Shown: positions 22,502-34,397, counted from the first letter of the stretch. The stretch: 64,000 nucleotides of DNA from Prochlorococcus sp. AG-402-K16 (GCA_003216795.1 QCIH01000005.1:1-64000); one strand, 5' to 3'. Made by a program: numbers and translations. Notes: generated by a model not told the origin, from the letters alone.

Positions 22502-22996
22502 TCATCTCTTTAGTGCAGAGTTTATTTCTTTTTGAATACTTTTTTGTTTTTCATCTTGGCGTTTGTCATGTAATTTTTTCCCTTTGCCGACTCCAATAGT
22601 TAGTTTTATCCATGAGCCTTTTAAATAAAGAGATAACGGAACAATAGTCATTCCTTTTTTTTCAGTATTGGATTTCATTTTTATTATTTCTTTTTTATGT
22701 AGTAGCAACTTTCTATTTCTTAATGGATCATGATTAAAGAAAGACCCCACATTTTTATGTGGTGAAATGTGAACATTTAATAATAAGATCTCACCATCTC
22801 TAAATGAACAGTAACCATCTCTTAAATTTGCTTTTCCGTTTCTAATGGACTTGACTTCAGTCCCTAAAAGCTCAATTCCAGCTTCGATTGTTTCAGATAT
22901 TGCATATTGAAATTTTGCATATCTATTCTCTGCTAAAAGTTTAAAATTATTTTCTTTATTAGTATTTTGTTTAACTTTGTTTGAATTTTTTGTCAT
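22502..22996 (-). CDS. smpB: SsrA-binding protein SmpB
   Basis: SmpB binds tmRNA and delivers it to stalled ribosomes for rescue. The 164-residue protein has the OB-type core with [38 protein letters not shown] and the C-terminal helix [18 protein letters not shown], which enters the mRNA channel. A lysine-rich N-terminal extension of about 18 residues precedes the core. The tmRNA gene itself is not in this window. Confidence 0.95.
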   Translation of the reverse strand: MTKNSNKVKQNTNKENNFKLLAENRYAKFQYAISETIEAGIELLGTEVKSIRNGKANLRDGYCSFRDGEILLLNVHISPHKNVGSFFNHDPLRNRKLLLHKKEIIKMKSNTEKKGMTIVPLSLYLKGSWIKLTIGVGKGKKLHDKRQDEKQKSIQKEINSALKR

Positions 22997-23048
22997 TTTA
23001 GTTATGAAAAATCTTTCTACTCAGAACAATTGCAATTAGTCTTTCATT

Positions 23049-24107
23049 ATGGCAATAATTTCTTCCAATATAGGCGATAATGAATTTTCTCTTCGTAAAA
23101 AAGAGCTTAGACTAGTTGATTCAAAAATAATTCCAGAAGAAAAGAGAAATAAAAATCTGAACATAGCGAGGCCTCTTACTTTAAACGAATTTATTGGCCA
23201 AGAACAACTTAAATCTTCTTTAAGAATAGCTATAGATGCTTCAATTTTCAGAAAAGAACCGATGGAGCATACTCTTTTATATGGACAGCCTGGTTTAGGT
23301 AAGACTACTCTTGCTTTTTTGATAGCCCATGAATTGAATACAAAATGTAGGATAGCGACTGCGCCAGCAATTGAAAGACCTAGAGATATTGTAGGTTTAC
23401 TTCTTGGATTAAAAGATGGTGAAGTTCTATTTATCGATGAGATACATCGCTTAAATAGGTTAACTGAAGAATTGTTATATTCTGCAATGGAAGATTTTAG
23501 ACTCGACTTAACTATCGGTGCTAATAGAGGAGCACGTTGCCGAACAATTAATCTTCCTAGGTTTACTCTGATTGGCGCGACAACTAAATTAGCCTCAATA
23601 AGTGCACCTTTAAGAGATAGATTTGGTATATCTCAGAAAATTGAATTTTATACATATGATGAATTAAAACAAATAATTATGAATTTTTCCCGATTAATAA
23701 ATCTCAATTTAGATGATGAAGCATCTTATGATTTAGCAAAGATATCTCGAGGGACTCCTAGAATTGCTTTAAGATTATTAAGACGAGTTAGAGATTATGC
23801 TCAAGTTGTAAATAAATCTAATAAGATCTCCGCGAATTTAATAAAAAAAGCTTTAAATTCTTATCAAATAGACGAAAAAGGATTGGATGCTTTAGATATA
23901 AACTATTTATCGTTTCTTAACCAAAACAATAATATTCCAACTGGTCTTGATTCAATTGCAGCTGGCTTGGGTGATGATTCTTCAATGTTAGAATTTGTAG
24001 TTGAGCCATATCTAATCAAAATTGGTTTCCTCACGAGAACTCCTAGAGGAAGATTGCTGACTGGTTTAGGGAAAAAGTACATTGATTCAAAAAATGATAA
24101 CTTTTAA
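23049..24107 (+). CDS. ruvB: Holliday junction DNA helicase RuvB
   Basis: RuvB is the hexameric AAA+ motor that, with RuvA, drives branch migration of Holliday junctions. The 352-residue protein has Walker A GQPGLGKT at residues 79-86, Walker B LFIDEIHR, sensor 1 LIGATTK, the arginine finger region LRDRFGI and a C-terminal winged helix ([15 protein letters not shown]). Cyanobacterial RuvB often has an N-terminal extension, and about 40 residues precede the conserved core here. The 3' end overlaps the following TPR gene by 14 bases. Confidence 0.97.
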   Translation: MAIISSNIGDNEFSLRKKELRLVDSKIIPEEKRNKNLNIARPLTLNEFIGQEQLKSSLRIAIDASIFRKEPMEHTLLYGQPGLGKTTLAFLIAHELNTKCRIATAPAIERPRDIVGLLLGLKDGEVLFIDEIHRLNRLTEELLYSAMEDFRLDLTIGANRGARCRTINLPRFTLIGATTKLASISAPLRDRFGISQKIEFYTYDELKQIIMNFSRLINLNLDDEASYDLAKISRGTPRIALRLLRRVRDYAQVVNKSNKISANLIKKALNSYQIDEKGLDALDINYLSFLNQNNNIPTGLDSIAAGLGDDSSMLEFVVEPYLIKIGFLTRTPRGRLLTGLGKKYIDSKNDNF

Positions 24108-24882
24108 AAAAGTTAAGGTTTGTTTTTTATTAATTTTTGTTTTTTTGAATATTTTGTATATTGCACCATCCTATTCATTATCTTTGAGAGAGGATTTGTT
24201 TCAAAATGCATTAGATTTAAGTTCAGGCGGAAAATTTAATCTAGCTTTACAAAAATGGAATCAATATATCGATTCTTATCCTGATGATGCTGCAGGTTTG
24301 AGTAATAGAGGAAATGTAAGACTCGTATTGGGAGATGTAAAGGGATCAATAGATGATCAAAATAAGGCAATAAGTTTGAATCCTAGTGAAATAGATCCTT
24401 ACATCAACAGGGGAATAGCAGAGGAAGCATTGGGTCTATGGTCTCAAGCGAAAAAAGATTATAGGTTCGTTATTTCGTTAGATAGTAAAAATTTCTCTGC
24501 ATTATATAATTTGGCTAATGTTGAAGGATCTACATCAAATTGGGAAAAAGCGAGAGATCTATTTTCAAAAGCTGCCTTATATAATCCTGGATTTGCCATG
24601 GCTAGGTCAAGTATGGCATTAGCAGATTTTCAGTTGGGGAATATTGATGAATCTGAAAAAGAATTGAAAAAATTAATTAGACGTTATCCAACTTTTGCAG
24701 ATGCTAGGGCAGCTTTAACAGCGTTGAGTTGGTCAAAGGGTGAATCTGGTAAAGCAGAGAGTAATTGGATAGCGGTAACTGAATTAGATCCTAGATATAG
24801 TGATGAAGAATGGTTAAAACAAATAAGAAGATGGCCTCCACAACCAATTAAAGATTTAATGAACTTTATCGATTTAAAATAA
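24094..24882 (+). CDS. Exported or membrane-anchored TPR protein
   Basis: From the ATG at 24094 the product has 262 residues; a TTG at 24082 would add four. It begins with a basic stretch and a long hydrophobic segment ([20 protein letters not shown]), which is a signal peptide or anchor, followed by about five tetratricopeptide repeats (for example [20 protein letters not shown] and [19 protein letters not shown]). TPR proteins act as scaffolds in complex assembly. The start lies inside ruvB, overlapping by 14 bases, and an M20 peptidase gene follows after three bases. Confidence 0.85.
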   Translation: MITFKKVKVCFLLIFVFLNILYIAPSYSLSLREDLFQNALDLSSGGKFNLALQKWNQYIDSYPDDAAGLSNRGNVRLVLGDVKGSIDDQNKAISLNPSEIDPYINRGIAEEALGLWSQAKKDYRFVISLDSKNFSALYNLANVEGSTSNWEKARDLFSKAALYNPGFAMARSSMALADFQLGNIDESEKELKKLIRRYPTFADARAALTALSWSKGESGKAESNWIAVTELDPRYSDEEWLKQIRRWPPQPIKDLMNFIDLK

Positions 24883-24885
24883 ATA

Positions 24886-26070
24886 ATGAATAGAGATCAG
24901 TTTTATAAAAAAATTGATTCGTTTAATGATGAATTAATTAATTTAAGAAGACATATCCATGCACATCCGGAATTAAGTGGACTTGAAAATCAAACAGCGA
25001 TCTTGATAACTGGTTTCTTAAAAAATATTGGTTGGAATGTTAGAGAATCTATAGGCAGGACAGGAGTTATAGCTGATTTTGGGCCCTTAGATGAAGGCAT
25101 TATAGGTTTAAGAGTGGATATGGATGCTTTGCCAATATTTGAGGAAACTAAATTAAGTTTTTCTTCAAAAGTTGATGGCGTGATGCATGCCTGTGGCCAC
25201 GATTTGCATATATCGATTGGATTGGGAGTGGCAAAAATTATTAAGGATTTAAAACTAAATTTTGGGACTCGGATAATTTTTCAGCCCGCTGAAGAAATTG
25301 CCAGTGGAGCTAGATGGATGATTAAGGATGGTGCAACTAATGGTTTAACTTATATTTTGGGAGTTCATGTCTACCCTGATTTATCTGTAGGGACTATTGG
25401 CATTAAAGAGGGAAATTTAACTGCAGCTGCAGGAGAACTGAACGTAGAGATTAAAGGAAAATCAGGACATGGTGCTCGACCTCATGAAGGAGTTGATGCT
25501 ATTTGGGTGGCCTCTAAAGTTATCTCAGGAATTCAAGAATCAATAACGCGGAAGCTAGACCCTTTAGATCCTGTAGTAATAACTTTTGGGAAAATAAATG
25601 GTGGCAATGCATTCAATGTTCTTGCAGAAAAGGTTAATTTAATTGGTACTGTTAGATGCACTAATCGTAAGGTATTTAAGAATATTGGTAATTGGCTCAA
25701 TGAAAATATCTCATCTTTAGCTAATAGTTGCGGAGCTGAAGCAAAAGTAATATTTAGAGAAATCACTCCGGCAGTTAATAATAATTATGAAATTAATAGG
25801 GTTCTCAGAGATTCGGGAATTAAGGTTTTGGGTCAAGAAAATGTTATTGAATTACAAAAACCATCATTAGGAGCCGAGGATTTCGCTGAATTTTTAAATG
25901 AGATTCCAGGAGCTATGTTTAGGCTTGGTGTTGCTAGTGCAAATGGATGCGCTCCTCTTCATAGTTCTAAATTTGATCCAGATGAAAGAGCTATTGCTGT
26001 TGGAATTAAAGTCATAACAGAATCCATAGTAAAATTAAACAATGAAAAAATTAATACAATTGGTAAATGA
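24886..26070 (+). CDS. M20-family metallopeptidase/amidohydrolase
   Basis: The 394-residue protein resembles N-acyl-amino-acid amidohydrolases and hippurate hydrolases of the M20D group, which release amino acids or related amines from acyl conjugates. Motifs: LRRHIHAHPELS, the metal-binding MHACGHDLH, FQPAEE with the catalytic glutamate, a dimerisation domain starting GHGARPHEGVDA, and the last metal ligand near LHSSKFDPDE. The substrate is unknown. It sits in a tight plus-strand run after ruvB and the TPR gene and overlaps the next gene by four bases. Confidence 0.9.
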   Translation: MNRDQFYKKIDSFNDELINLRRHIHAHPELSGLENQTAILITGFLKNIGWNVRESIGRTGVIADFGPLDEGIIGLRVDMDALPIFEETKLSFSSKVDGVMHACGHDLHISIGLGVAKIIKDLKLNFGTRIIFQPAEEIASGARWMIKDGATNGLTYILGVHVYPDLSVGTIGIKEGNLTAAAGELNVEIKGKSGHGARPHEGVDAIWVASKVISGIQESITRKLDPLDPVVITFGKINGGNAFNVLAEKVNLIGTVRCTNRKVFKNIGNWLNENISSLANSCGAEAKVIFREITPAVNNNYEINRVLRDSGIKVLGQENVIELQKPSLGAEDFAEFLNEIPGAMFRLGVASANGCAPLHSSKFDPDERAIAVGIKVITESIVKLNNEKINTIGK

Positions 26071-26282
26071 AAATCAATAAAAGATTAATTTTATCTTTTG
26101 TGGCTCCTTTCATGATCCTAATATCTGCTACAGGATTGATATTTAGGGATAACTCTAGGAAGATTTTTTATTTACCTATTGGCTTAATGGGGATTGTAAT
26201 TATTCTGGAGAGGGGTATGAGTAGACAATTGGATAGGAAAAATATTTTAAAAAAGATAAAGTCTTATCAAAAAGTTAAATAA
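26067..26282 (+). CDS. Small membrane protein, function unknown
   Basis: A 71-residue protein with two hydrophobic segments (LILSFVAPFMILISATGLIF and IFYLPIGLMGIVIIL) and a basic C-terminal tail (KNILKKIKSYQKVK). Its ATG overlaps the stop of the upstream peptidase gene by four bases (ATGA), which supports translation. I recognise no family. The TPP riboswitch of thiC follows it. Confidence 0.7.
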   Translation: MKINKRLILSFVAPFMILISATGLIFRDNSRKIFYLPIGLMGIVIILERGMSRQLDRKNILKKIKSYQKVK

Positions 26283-26349
26283 AATTATTTTGTTTATTTT
26301 TACGCAACATGAGATGACTATTTTTTAGAAAAGAGCTATTAATAAGATT

Positions 26350-26433
26350 AATACTAGGGGTGCTAGGGATTTAACTTAGCTGAGATCATACCCTTTGAAC
26401 CTGAATCATTAACCTTGATGCAGGGAAGTGAAG
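26350..26433 (+). promoter_or_regulatory. TPP (THI-box) riboswitch upstream of thiC
   Basis: The stretch carries the conserved thiamine pyrophosphate aptamer blocks in order: AGGGGTGCT, then AGCTGAGATCATACCC, TTTGAACCTGA, and TGATGCAGGGAAGTG. These correspond to the pyrimidine- and pyrophosphate-sensing arms. It ends about 45 bases before thiC. In bacteria this aptamer shuts down thiamine genes when TPP is plentiful. The expression platform is not obvious; no clear terminator hairpin follows, so control may act on translation initiation. Confidence 0.92.
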
Positions 26434-26478
26434 ATTTGATCAAACTTTAGTAATAAACTTTTAAAAAATTTATCAATT

Positions 26479-27849
26479 ATGAGAAGTTCGTGGATTAAGC
26501 CTCGCCTTGGAAAAGAAAATGTGACTCAGATGAACTTTGCGAGAAACGGATATATCACTGAAGAAATGGATTTTGTTGCTAAAAAAGAAAATCTTCCTTC
26601 TTCTTTAATTATGGAAGAAGTGGCAAGAGGAAGATTAATTATTCCAGCTAATATTAATCATTTGAATCTTGAGCCAATGTCTATAGGTATTGCTTCTAGA
26701 TGCAAAGTTAATGCCAATATTGGTGCTTCCCCTAATGCAAGTGATATCAATGAAGAAGTAGAGAAGCTAAAACTGGCAGTTAAATATGGGGCTGATACTG
26801 TTATGGATCTTTCCACTGGAGGAGTAAATTTAGATGAAGTGCGGCAAGCAATAATTCATGAGTCTCCTGTTCCCATTGGAACAGTTCCTGTGTATCAAGC
26901 CTTAGAAAGTGTACATGGTTCAATAGATAGACTCACTGAAGACGATTTTCTTCATATTATTGAAAAACATTGTCAGCAGGGCGTAGATTATCAAACTATT
27001 CATGCTGGATTATTAATAGAACATTTGCCGAAAGTCAAAGGCAGAATTACTGGAATTGTCAGTAGGGGGGGAGGGATTTTAGCCCAATGGATGTTACATC
27101 ATTTTAAACAAAACCCCCTCTATACAAGGTTTGATGACATTTGTGAGATTTTTAAGAAATATGATTGTACTTTTTCTCTAGGAGACTCATTAAGGCCTGG
27201 ATGTTTGCATGATGCTTCTGATGATGCTCAGCTTGCTGAATTGAAGACCTTAGGCGAGCTTACTCGAAGAGCATGGAAACATAATATTCAAGTTATGGTT
27301 GAGGGACCTGGTCATGTACCTATGGACCAAATTGAGTTTAATGTTAGAAAGCAAATGGAAGAATGTTCAGAAGCCCCATTTTATGTGCTTGGTCCATTAG
27401 TGACAGATATATCCCCTGGTTATGACCATATATCAAGTGCTATTGGGGCGGCGATGGCAGGGTGGTATGGAACTTCTATGTTATGTTATGTTACGCCAAA
27501 AGAACATCTAGGTCTACCAAATGCAGAAGATGTAAGAGAAGGCTTAATTGCTTATAAAATAGCAGCTCACGCTGCTGATATAGCAAGACATAGAGCTGGA
27601 GCCCGTGATCGAGATGATGAACTTAGTCATGCAAGGTATAACTTTGATTGGAATAAACAATTCGAACTTTCATTAGATCCGGAAAGGGCAAAACAGTACC
27701 ATGATGAGACACTGCCTGAAGAAATCTTTAAAAAGGCTGAGTTTTGCTCAATGTGTGGCCCTAAACATTGTCCAATGAATTCAAAGATTTCTGATGAATC
27801 TCTTGATCAGCTAAAAGATAAGCTTGAAGAATGCAATACTTCAGTGTAG
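26479..27849 (+). CDS. thiC: Phosphomethylpyrimidine synthase ThiC
   Basis: ThiC is a radical SAM enzyme that rearranges aminoimidazole ribotide into the hydroxymethylpyrimidine phosphate part of thiamine. The 456-residue protein contains the C-terminal iron-sulfur motif CSMCGPKHC (C-x2-C-x4-C) and core stretches such as [16 protein letters not shown] and [14 protein letters not shown]. It is preceded by a TPP riboswitch, which supports feedback control by thiamine pyrophosphate. It faces tkt tail to tail with 14 bases between them. Confidence 0.97.
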   Translation: MRSSWIKPRLGKENVTQMNFARNGYITEEMDFVAKKENLPSSLIMEEVARGRLIIPANINHLNLEPMSIGIASRCKVNANIGASPNASDINEEVEKLKLAVKYGADTVMDLSTGGVNLDEVRQAIIHESPVPIGTVPVYQALESVHGSIDRLTEDDFLHIIEKHCQQGVDYQTIHAGLLIEHLPKVKGRITGIVSRGGGILAQWMLHHFKQNPLYTRFDDICEIFKKYDCTFSLGDSLRPGCLHDASDDAQLAELKTLGELTRRAWKHNIQVMVEGPGHVPMDQIEFNVRKQMEECSEAPFYVLGPLVTDISPGYDHISSAIGAAMAGWYGTSMLCYVTPKEHLGLPNAEDVREGLIAYKIAAHAADIARHRAGARDRDDELSHARYNFDWNKQFELSLDPERAKQYHDETLPEEIFKKAEFCSMCGPKHCPMNSKISDESLDQLKDKLEECNTSV

Positions 27850-27863
27850 TTATCAATTAGTAG

Positions 27864-29870
27864 TTATAGAATTTCCTTCGTCTTATTAACTACGTTTTCG
27901 ACAGTAAATCCAAAATTTTTCATACATTCTCCACCTGGTGCTGATGCACCAAATCTGTCCATAGTAATACAAATTCCCTCAAAACCTGTATATTTATGCC
28001 ATCCAAATGAATGGGCAGCTTCTACTACAACTCTCTTTTTTACACTACTAGGTAAAACACTTTCTTTATAAGATTCTTCTTGCTCTTCAAAAAGTTCTAC
28101 ACAAGGCATAGAAACAACTCTAATTTTTTTACCTAAGTTTGAAATTTCTTTACTTGCTTCAATGCAAAGATTCAGTTCGCTTCCAGTACCAATAAATATT
28201 AGATCTGGTGTTCCTTCACAATCGGAAACTACATATCCTCCTAGAGCAACTTTGTCGATCGAAGTATTTTCTTGATTTGGCATACCTTGTCTACTTAAAC
28301 AAAGGGCAGAAGGTCTTTTTCGATTTTGAATAGCAAGCTTATAAGCTCCACTCGTCTCATTGCCATCTCCAGGTCTGAAAACAAGCATATTAGGCATGGC
28401 ACGAAGAGAAGGGATAGTTTCAATAGGTTGATGTGTTGGGCCATCTTCTCCTACACCAATTGAATCGTGTGTTAAGACATAGATTACTCCTAATTCGCTG
28501 AGTGCTGAAAGCCTCATTGAGCCCCTCATATAATCTGCGAAAACAAGGAAGGTTCCTCCATAAGGGATAAGACCACTGTTGTGATAAGCAATACCATTAA
28601 GTACAGCTGCCATTGCATGCTCTCGTACACCAAAATGTAAATATCTTTTTTCAGGGCTATGTGGCTGGAATGATCCAGTTTCGCCTTTTATATCTGTGTA
28701 ATTAGAGTGAGTTAAATCTGCAGATCCGCCAATTAATTCTGGTAGGTTAGGACCTAGAGCACCCAAACATATTTGTGAATGCTTTCTAGTTGCTAAACCT
28801 TTATCATCAGGCGAATAAGAGGGAAGATCTGAGTCCCAATTATCAGGTAATTGGCCCTCTAACATTCTTTTTAACTCTGCTCCTTCAGAGGGATACTTTT
28901 TTTGATATTCTTCAAATTTAGAATCCCATTCTTTCTCTAAATTTTCACCTTTGTTTATTGATTTCCTGAAATGTGCATATACTTCATCGGGTATTTCAAA
29001 TGGATCATATTCCCAATTTAGGAACTCTCTAGTTAATCCAGCTTCTTCTTCTCCAACAGCTGCTCCATGAATTCCAGCAGTATCTGATTTATTGGGAGAA
29101 CCATAACCTATGGTTGTAGAAATTTTTATAATTGAAGGCTTGTCTGTAATTAATTTTGCTTTTTCGATAGCTTCAGTGATTCCTTTAACATCATGATTCC
29201 CATCTTCAACATGTTGTACATGCCATCCGTAAGCTTCGTATCTTTTTAAGACATCTTCGGTAAAAGATACGTCGGTTCGCCCATCGATGGTAATTTGATT
29301 ATCATCATAAAGTGCAATTAATTTTCCAAGCTTAAGATGACCAGCTAAGGAGCAGGCCTCTGATGCAATACCTTCTTGATTACAGCCATCACCCATTATT
29401 ACGTAAGTATAGTGATCAACGATATTGCAATCAGGCTTATTAAATTTAGCAGCTAAGTGTGTTTCAGCTATTGCTAAACCAACTGCATTTGAAATTCCGG
29501 CTCCAAGAGGCCCAGCTGTAACTTCAACACCTTCAGTTTCGAATGTTTCTGGATGTCCAGGAGTTTTTGATCCCCATTGCCTAAATTCTTTGATATCTTC
29601 TATGGAAACCGATTTATATCCTGTCAAATGAAGCAAAGAATATAACAACATACAGCCATGACCAGCTGATAATACAAAACGGTCTCTATTGAACCATTTT
29701 GGGTTATTAGGGTTGTGATTAAGAATGTTTTGCCATAATGCATAACCCATAGGAGCACATCCCATTGGCAATCCAGGATGTCCACTATTAGATTTATTTA
29801 CTGCATCTACAGCAAGCATTCTTATACTATTTACACAAAGTGATTCTAATGAAACAGATGCAGCGACCAT
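27864..29870 (-). CDS. tkt: Transketolase
   Basis: Transketolase moves two-carbon units between sugar phosphates in the Calvin cycle and pentose phosphate pathway, using thiamine pyrophosphate. The 668-residue protein has the N-terminal motif [18 protein letters not shown], the TPP-binding GDGCNQEG...YDDN region, the pyrimidine domain with GVREHAM and [17 protein letters not shown], and a normal C-terminal domain. It lies downstream of fabF in the same minus-strand direction with 43 bases between. Confidence 0.97.
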   Translation of the reverse strand: MVAASVSLESLCVNSIRMLAVDAVNKSNSGHPGLPMGCAPMGYALWQNILNHNPNNPKWFNRDRFVLSAGHGCMLLYSLLHLTGYKSVSIEDIKEFRQWGSKTPGHPETFETEGVEVTAGPLGAGISNAVGLAIAETHLAAKFNKPDCNIVDHYTYVIMGDGCNQEGIASEACSLAGHLKLGKLIALYDDNQITIDGRTDVSFTEDVLKRYEAYGWHVQHVEDGNHDVKGITEAIEKAKLITDKPSIIKISTTIGYGSPNKSDTAGIHGAAVGEEEAGLTREFLNWEYDPFEIPDEVYAHFRKSINKGENLEKEWDSKFEEYQKKYPSEGAELKRMLEGQLPDNWDSDLPSYSPDDKGLATRKHSQICLGALGPNLPELIGGSADLTHSNYTDIKGETGSFQPHSPEKRYLHFGVREHAMAAVLNGIAYHNSGLIPYGGTFLVFADYMRGSMRLSALSELGVIYVLTHDSIGVGEDGPTHQPIETIPSLRAMPNMLVFRPGDGNETSGAYKLAIQNRKRPSALCLSRQGMPNQENTSIDKVALGGYVVSDCEGTPDLIFIGTGSELNLCIEASKEISNLGKKIRVVSMPCVELFEEQEESYKESVLPSSVKKRVVVEAAHSFGWHKYTGFEGICITMDRFGASAPGGECMKNFGFTVENVVNKTKEIL

Positions 29871-29913
29871 TGTTTTAAAATAAGTTAAGTTGGAAATAAA
29901 GAATTGGTTGTCT

Positions 29914-31158
29914 TCAATTCATTTTGCTGAAAGCAAGGCAAACATTGTGACCACCAAAGCCGAAAGAATTAGAAAGAGCAACTCCTACTTGAGCTTCTCT
30001 TGCATTATTTGGTACATAATCAAGATCACATTCAGGATCTCGATTAACGTAGTTAATTGTAGGAGGGATAAAATTTTGTGTCAAAGAAAGTATACAAGCT
30101 ACAGCTTCTATACCTCCAGAGCCTCCTAGTAGATGACCTGTCATCGACTTAGTAGAGCTTACAGGAATGAGGTATGATCTGTCTCTAAAAATAGATTTAA
30201 TTGCAGAAGTTTCATTTTTATCATTAGCTGATGTACTAGTTCCATGAGCATTTATGTAATCAACTTTTTCAAGACTAAGGCAAGCATCTTCTATTGCTAA
30301 ATTGATAGCTTTGGCGCCTCCAACCCCGCCTGGAGATGGCGCAGTAATATGATGTGCATCACATGTTGTTCCATATCCAACTATTTCTGCATAAATTCTC
30401 GCATCCCTTTTTTGAGCATTTTCTAAAGTTTCTAAAACAAGAATCCCTGATCCCTCTCCAATTACAAATCCATCTCTTTCTGCATCGAAAGGTCTGCTAG
30501 CAGTTTGAGGGCTTTCATTTCTCGAAGAAAGAGCCTTGGCACTGGCAAAACCAGCTACTCCCAGAGGTGTAATACTTGCTTCTGCTCCCCCACAGATCAT
30601 TGCATCTGCTTTGCCAAGTTGGAGTAATCTAAAAGAATCACCAATTGCATTTGAACCGGCAGCGCAAGCGGTGGAAACAGAGGAACTTGGTCCTTTTGCA
30701 CCCAAAGCGATTGCAGCTAATCCAGTAGCCATGTTGGGAATCATCATTGGGACTGTAAATGGACTTACTCTTTTAGGACCTTTGTGACTCAATATTTGAG
30801 CTTGACTTTCCATAGTTAGTAAGCCTCCAACACCAGAACCAATAATTACTCCAATTCTTGATGCATTAGCTTCAGTAATTTCAAGTCCAGAATCATTAAA
30901 GGCTTGCTTCGCAGCAATAACTCCAAACTGGGAAAAACGATCCCATCTTTTGGATTCTTTAGCTTCAATAAAATTTTCCGATTGAAGATTTTTTACTTCT
31001 GCTGCAAATTTGCAGGGATGTTGTTCAGGATCAAAGAGAGTAATGTCTGATACCCCATTAGTACCTGTTTGAAGACTGACTAAATATTCATCAATGTTAT
31101 TACCAATTGGAGTAACTGCTCCGATACCAGTAATAACTACTCGATGGAAATTTGGCAT
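29914..31158 (-). CDS. fabF: 3-oxoacyl-[acyl-carrier-protein] synthase II
   Basis: FabF condenses malonyl-ACP with acyl-ACP to lengthen fatty acids. The 414-residue thiolase-fold enzyme has the catalytic cysteine C165 in [11 protein letters not shown] and the two histidines in [12 protein letters not shown] and [13 protein letters not shown]. It starts six bases after the acpP stop codon, so acpP and fabF form an operon, as in many bacteria. Confidence 0.97.
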   Translation of the reverse strand: MPNFHRVVITGIGAVTPIGNNIDEYLVSLQTGTNGVSDITLFDPEQHPCKFAAEVKNLQSENFIEAKESKRWDRFSQFGVIAAKQAFNDSGLEITEANASRIGVIIGSGVGGLLTMESQAQILSHKGPKRVSPFTVPMMIPNMATGLAAIALGAKGPSSSVSTACAAGSNAIGDSFRLLQLGKADAMICGGAEASITPLGVAGFASAKALSSRNESPQTASRPFDAERDGFVIGEGSGILVLETLENAQKRDARIYAEIVGYGTTCDAHHITAPSPGGVGGAKAINLAIEDACLSLEKVDYINAHGTSTSANDKNETSAIKSIFRDRSYLIPVSSTKSMTGHLLGGSGGIEAVACILSLTQNFIPPTINYVNRDPECDLDYVPNNAREAQVGVALSNSFGFGGHNVCLAFSKMN

Positions 31159-31164
31159 TCTATA

Positions 31165-31404
31165 CTAACCTTTTTTTTCTTCGATGAATTTTACAGCATC
31201 GCCAACAGTTGCTATTCCTTCAGCTGCCTCATCAGGAATTTCAATATCAAATGCTTCTTCTAAAGCCATCACGAGTTCAACAGTATCTAGAGAATCTGCA
31301 CCTAAATCATTTTGGAAATTTGAATCTGATTTGACTTCTCCTGCTTCAACGCTTAATTGTTCTGAAACAATAGAACAGACTTTTTCGAGGATTTCTTGTG
31401 ACAT
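31165..31404 (-). CDS. acpP: Acyl carrier protein
   Basis: ACP carries growing acyl chains on a phosphopantetheine arm. The acidic 79-residue protein has the attachment site S38 in [12 protein letters not shown] and the helix [14 protein letters not shown]. It is first in the acpP-fabF operon and divergent from psaC over a 133-base spacer that must hold both promoters. Confidence 0.98.
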   Translation of the reverse strand: MSQEILEKVCSIVSEQLSVEAGEVKSDSNFQNDLGADSLDTVELVMALEEAFDIEIPDEAAEGIATVGDAVKFIEEKKG

Positions 31405-31495
31405 AGTTTATGTAAATTACTAATTATCTATATGATTTTATGCCCTAGAGTTAACAAGAGTGAAGCATATCTTAATTTTTTTAATTTCTTTGTAA

Positions 31496-31783
<288 letters not shown>

Positions 31784-31841
31784 TTTTCATAGTGCAGTTT
31801 TAAGAGAGTCCATGTTTTAGTAAATACGCATTTTATTTCAA

Positions 31842-31847
31842 TATAAT
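31842..31847 (+). promoter_or_regulatory. candidate -10 box of glmS
   Basis: TATAAT is found 17 bases before the glmS ATG, within the 80-base spacer after psaC. If used, the leader would be about ten bases long. No -35 element is convincing. A glmS ribozyme is not present in the spacer, which is too short. Confidence 0.3.
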
Positions 31848-31863
31848 TGAAAAAAAGTTTCGT

Positions 31864-33759
31864 ATGTGTGGAATAGTTGCTGTAACTGGATATAAAAAAG
31901 CTTTACCATTATTGATTAATGGTTTAGAAAAACTTGAATATAGAGGTTATGATTCTGCAGGTATTGCAATAATAAATTCCAAAACAAATTCTATTACTTG
32001 TAACAAAGCAGAGGGAAAACTTAAGAACTTAATAAATAATCTTGATGATGACAATTTTCCTGGAACTGTGGGTATAGGTCATACCAGATGGGCAACTCAT
32101 GGAAAGCCTGAGGTTAAAAATGCACATCCTCATATCGATGGTTCAGGAAATATAGCGGTTGTTCAAAATGGCATTATTGAAAATTTCCAAGACTTAAAAA
32201 ATAAATTAGAAAAAGAGGGTATTATTTTCAATTCTGATACAGATACCGAGGTAATTCCTCATCTAATTCAAAGAGAGTTAAATACACTAAGTAAACTTAA
32301 TCTTGAGAATAATGGTTCAACATTATTAGTAGCTGTGAGAAATGTAATATCGGATTTAGAAGGATCTTATGCTTTAGCAGTTTTATGGTCTGGCGCTCCA
32401 ACCTCTTTGGTAGTTGCAAGAAGACAAGCTCCCTTGATTATTGGTTTGGGCGAAGGTGAATTTATTTGTGCTAGTGATACTCCAGCCATCGCAAACTTTA
32501 CGAACATTATTTTGCCTTTGGAGGATGAAGAAATAGCTTTATTAACTCCGCTTGGAATTGAAATATATGACTCAAGCAATGAGAGACAATATCGAAATCC
32601 AGTTTCTTTAAAAGTCTCAGAGCAAATAATGGATAAGATGAATTTCAAACATTTCATGTTGAAAGAGATATATGATCAGCCACAGACTACAAAAAACTGG
32701 TTGGAAAATTATTTAATTAAGAACTTAGATAATGGTCAATATCAAATCAACTATCCCTTTGATACAGAGTTTTTTGAATCAATAGAAAGAATTGAAATTA
32801 TTGCTTGTGGTACAAGTAAACATGCTGCAATGGTGGGCAGCTTTTTGTTAGAACAATTTTCAGGGATCCCTACAAATGTCTTTTATGCAAGCGAATTTAG
32901 ATATTCACCACCTCCACTATTGCCAAATACATTAACTATTGGAGTCACTCAATCTGGAGAGACTGCCGATACAATTGCGGCTATCGATATGGAAATTAAA
33001 AGACGTTCTTCAATTGAAAATAAACAATTTAAACCCAATCTTATTGCAATAACAAATAGAAAAGAGAGTTCAATAGGAAGGCAGGTCTCAAATATAATTG
33101 ATATCTGTGCAGGAATAGAAGTTGGAGTTGCAGCAACAAAAACTTTTTTTGGTCAATTACTTTCTTTTTATGGACTAGCCATAAAATTTGCTCAAATTAA
33201 AGGCAATCAAAGTCCTGATGAAATAGGTGAATTAATAAACGAACTTATAAAACTTCCGCCATTACTAGAAGATCTTCTAGAGAAACATAATAAATCTTCA
33301 GAACAATTAGCACATGACTTTTTTAATATTAAAGATGTTATTTTCTTAGGAAGAGGAATAAATTATCCTATTGCTCTTGAAGGCGCTTTAAAACTTAAAG
33401 AAATTAGTTACATTCATGCAGCTGGATATCCTGCTGGTGAAATGAAACATGGTCCAATAGCTTTATTAGATAAAAAAGTACCTGTAATTTCTATTGCCTC
33501 TCCTGGTGAGGTTTTTGATAAAGTGATTAGTAATGCTCAAGAAGCAAAAGCTAGAGATTCATATTTGATTGGGATTGCTCCTGAATGTAATGGAACTGAA
33601 ATCTTTGATTATTTAATGAAAGTTCCTTCCTCTAATGAATGGATTTCACCTCTACTTAATATATTGCCTTTACAATTATTGAGTTACCATATTGCAGCTC
33701 ATAGGGGACTTGACGTGGATCAACCAAGAAATTTAGCTAAAAGTGTCACCGTTGAATAG
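31864..33759 (+). CDS. glmS: Glutamine-fructose-6-phosphate aminotransferase
   Basis: GlmS makes glucosamine-6-phosphate from fructose-6-phosphate and glutamine, the entry to peptidoglycan and lipopolysaccharide amino sugars. The 631-residue protein has the N-terminal amidotransferase nucleophile C2 (MCGIVAVTGY), GHTRWATHG, and two SIS sugar isomerase domains (IIACGTSKHAAMVG, GVTQSGETADTI, HGPIALLD). It ends in RNLAKSVTVE, the usual terminal motif. Two decayed genes follow it. Confidence 0.97.
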   Translation: MCGIVAVTGYKKALPLLINGLEKLEYRGYDSAGIAIINSKTNSITCNKAEGKLKNLINNLDDDNFPGTVGIGHTRWATHGKPEVKNAHPHIDGSGNIAVVQNGIIENFQDLKNKLEKEGIIFNSDTDTEVIPHLIQRELNTLSKLNLENNGSTLLVAVRNVISDLEGSYALAVLWSGAPTSLVVARRQAPLIIGLGEGEFICASDTPAIANFTNIILPLEDEEIALLTPLGIEIYDSSNERQYRNPVSLKVSEQIMDKMNFKHFMLKEIYDQPQTTKNWLENYLIKNLDNGQYQINYPFDTEFFESIERIEIIACGTSKHAAMVGSFLLEQFSGIPTNVFYASEFRYSPPPLLPNTLTIGVTQSGETADTIAAIDMEIKRRSSIENKQFKPNLIAITNRKESSIGRQVSNIIDICAGIEVGVAATKTFFGQLLSFYGLAIKFAQIKGNQSPDEIGELINELIKLPPLLEDLLEKHNKSSEQLAHDFFNIKDVIFLGRGINYPIALEGALKLKEISYIHAAGYPAGEMKHGPIALLDKKVPVISIASPGEVFDKVISNAQEAKARDSYLIGIAPECNGTEIFDYLMKVPSSNEWISPLLNILPLQLLSYHIAAHRGLDVDQPRNLAKSVTVE

Positions 33760-33857
33760 GTCTACAGATGAGGTTTAGTTTTTAAAAAAAATCTCAATAC
33801 TCAAGACAATACAAATATCAAACTTTAACAGGGACAAACGATCCTCCAAATTTTGAA

Positions 33858-34388
33858 ATGGGTCAAACAGGATATGGAAGGCTTGATAACAACCTTTTTA
33901 TCTTCATGAACATAGGTATAACTGGAATTGATGGTATGGATTATAAGAATCATTATGATCCAAGAACCGAGTTTGTTAGTTGGTGTGCAAAAAATAAAAT
34001 ACATTCTGGTCAAGAACAGATGCAAAAGATAATAAATGGGGATCTAGATCTTTATTTATTTGCAAGATGGGAACGAAATGAAGATTGGAATTATTTAGGG
34101 GATACACATGTTCTTTCGTATGAAGATAATGTGTTAGTGGCAGACCTTGAAGGTAATGAAACCTTTTGCATGGAATATCAGTTAACTTGTAAAGGCATTG
34201 AAGAAGACCTCTGTGAAGAAGAAATAGAATCAGGGATACTCACTCTCATAGATAGTCGACCAAAAGGAAAAGTTAGGAAGAGAACAAAAAGAAAATTTAA
34301 GGTTAGAGGGCAAAAGAACTATCTTTTGGGATCAAAAAGAGACAAAAAAAATTGCAGACCTTGGAGAAGAACTCGTTATGAGATATGA
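33858..34388 (+). pseudogene. 5' part of decayed DUF3427/DUF3883-type predicted nuclease
   Basis: This 176-codon frame contains a region (NNLFIFMNIGITG, IHSGQEQMQKIINGDL, LYLFARWERNEDWNYLG, LSYEDNV) resembling the DUF3427-type domain of restriction-associated proteins. The last 14 codons are out of frame. In the neighbouring frame the sequence from about 34351 reads IADLGEELVMRYEKK, the start of a DUF3883 domain. The slip maps to a run of eight A at 34344-34351, where seven would keep the frame. Before 33858 the frame stays open to about 33782 but has no clear start, so the N-terminus may be lost. The domain name is from memory; the frame break is read directly. Confidence 0.7.
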
Positions 34389-34397
34389 AAAAAAAGG

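Noticed and set aside
34344..34395. Programmed frameshifting at the two A8 runs
   Set aside because: Considered as a way to make an intact protein, but the stops at 34587 and near 34648, and the decayed Nudix gene next to it, make ordinary decay more likely. Slippage cannot be excluded.
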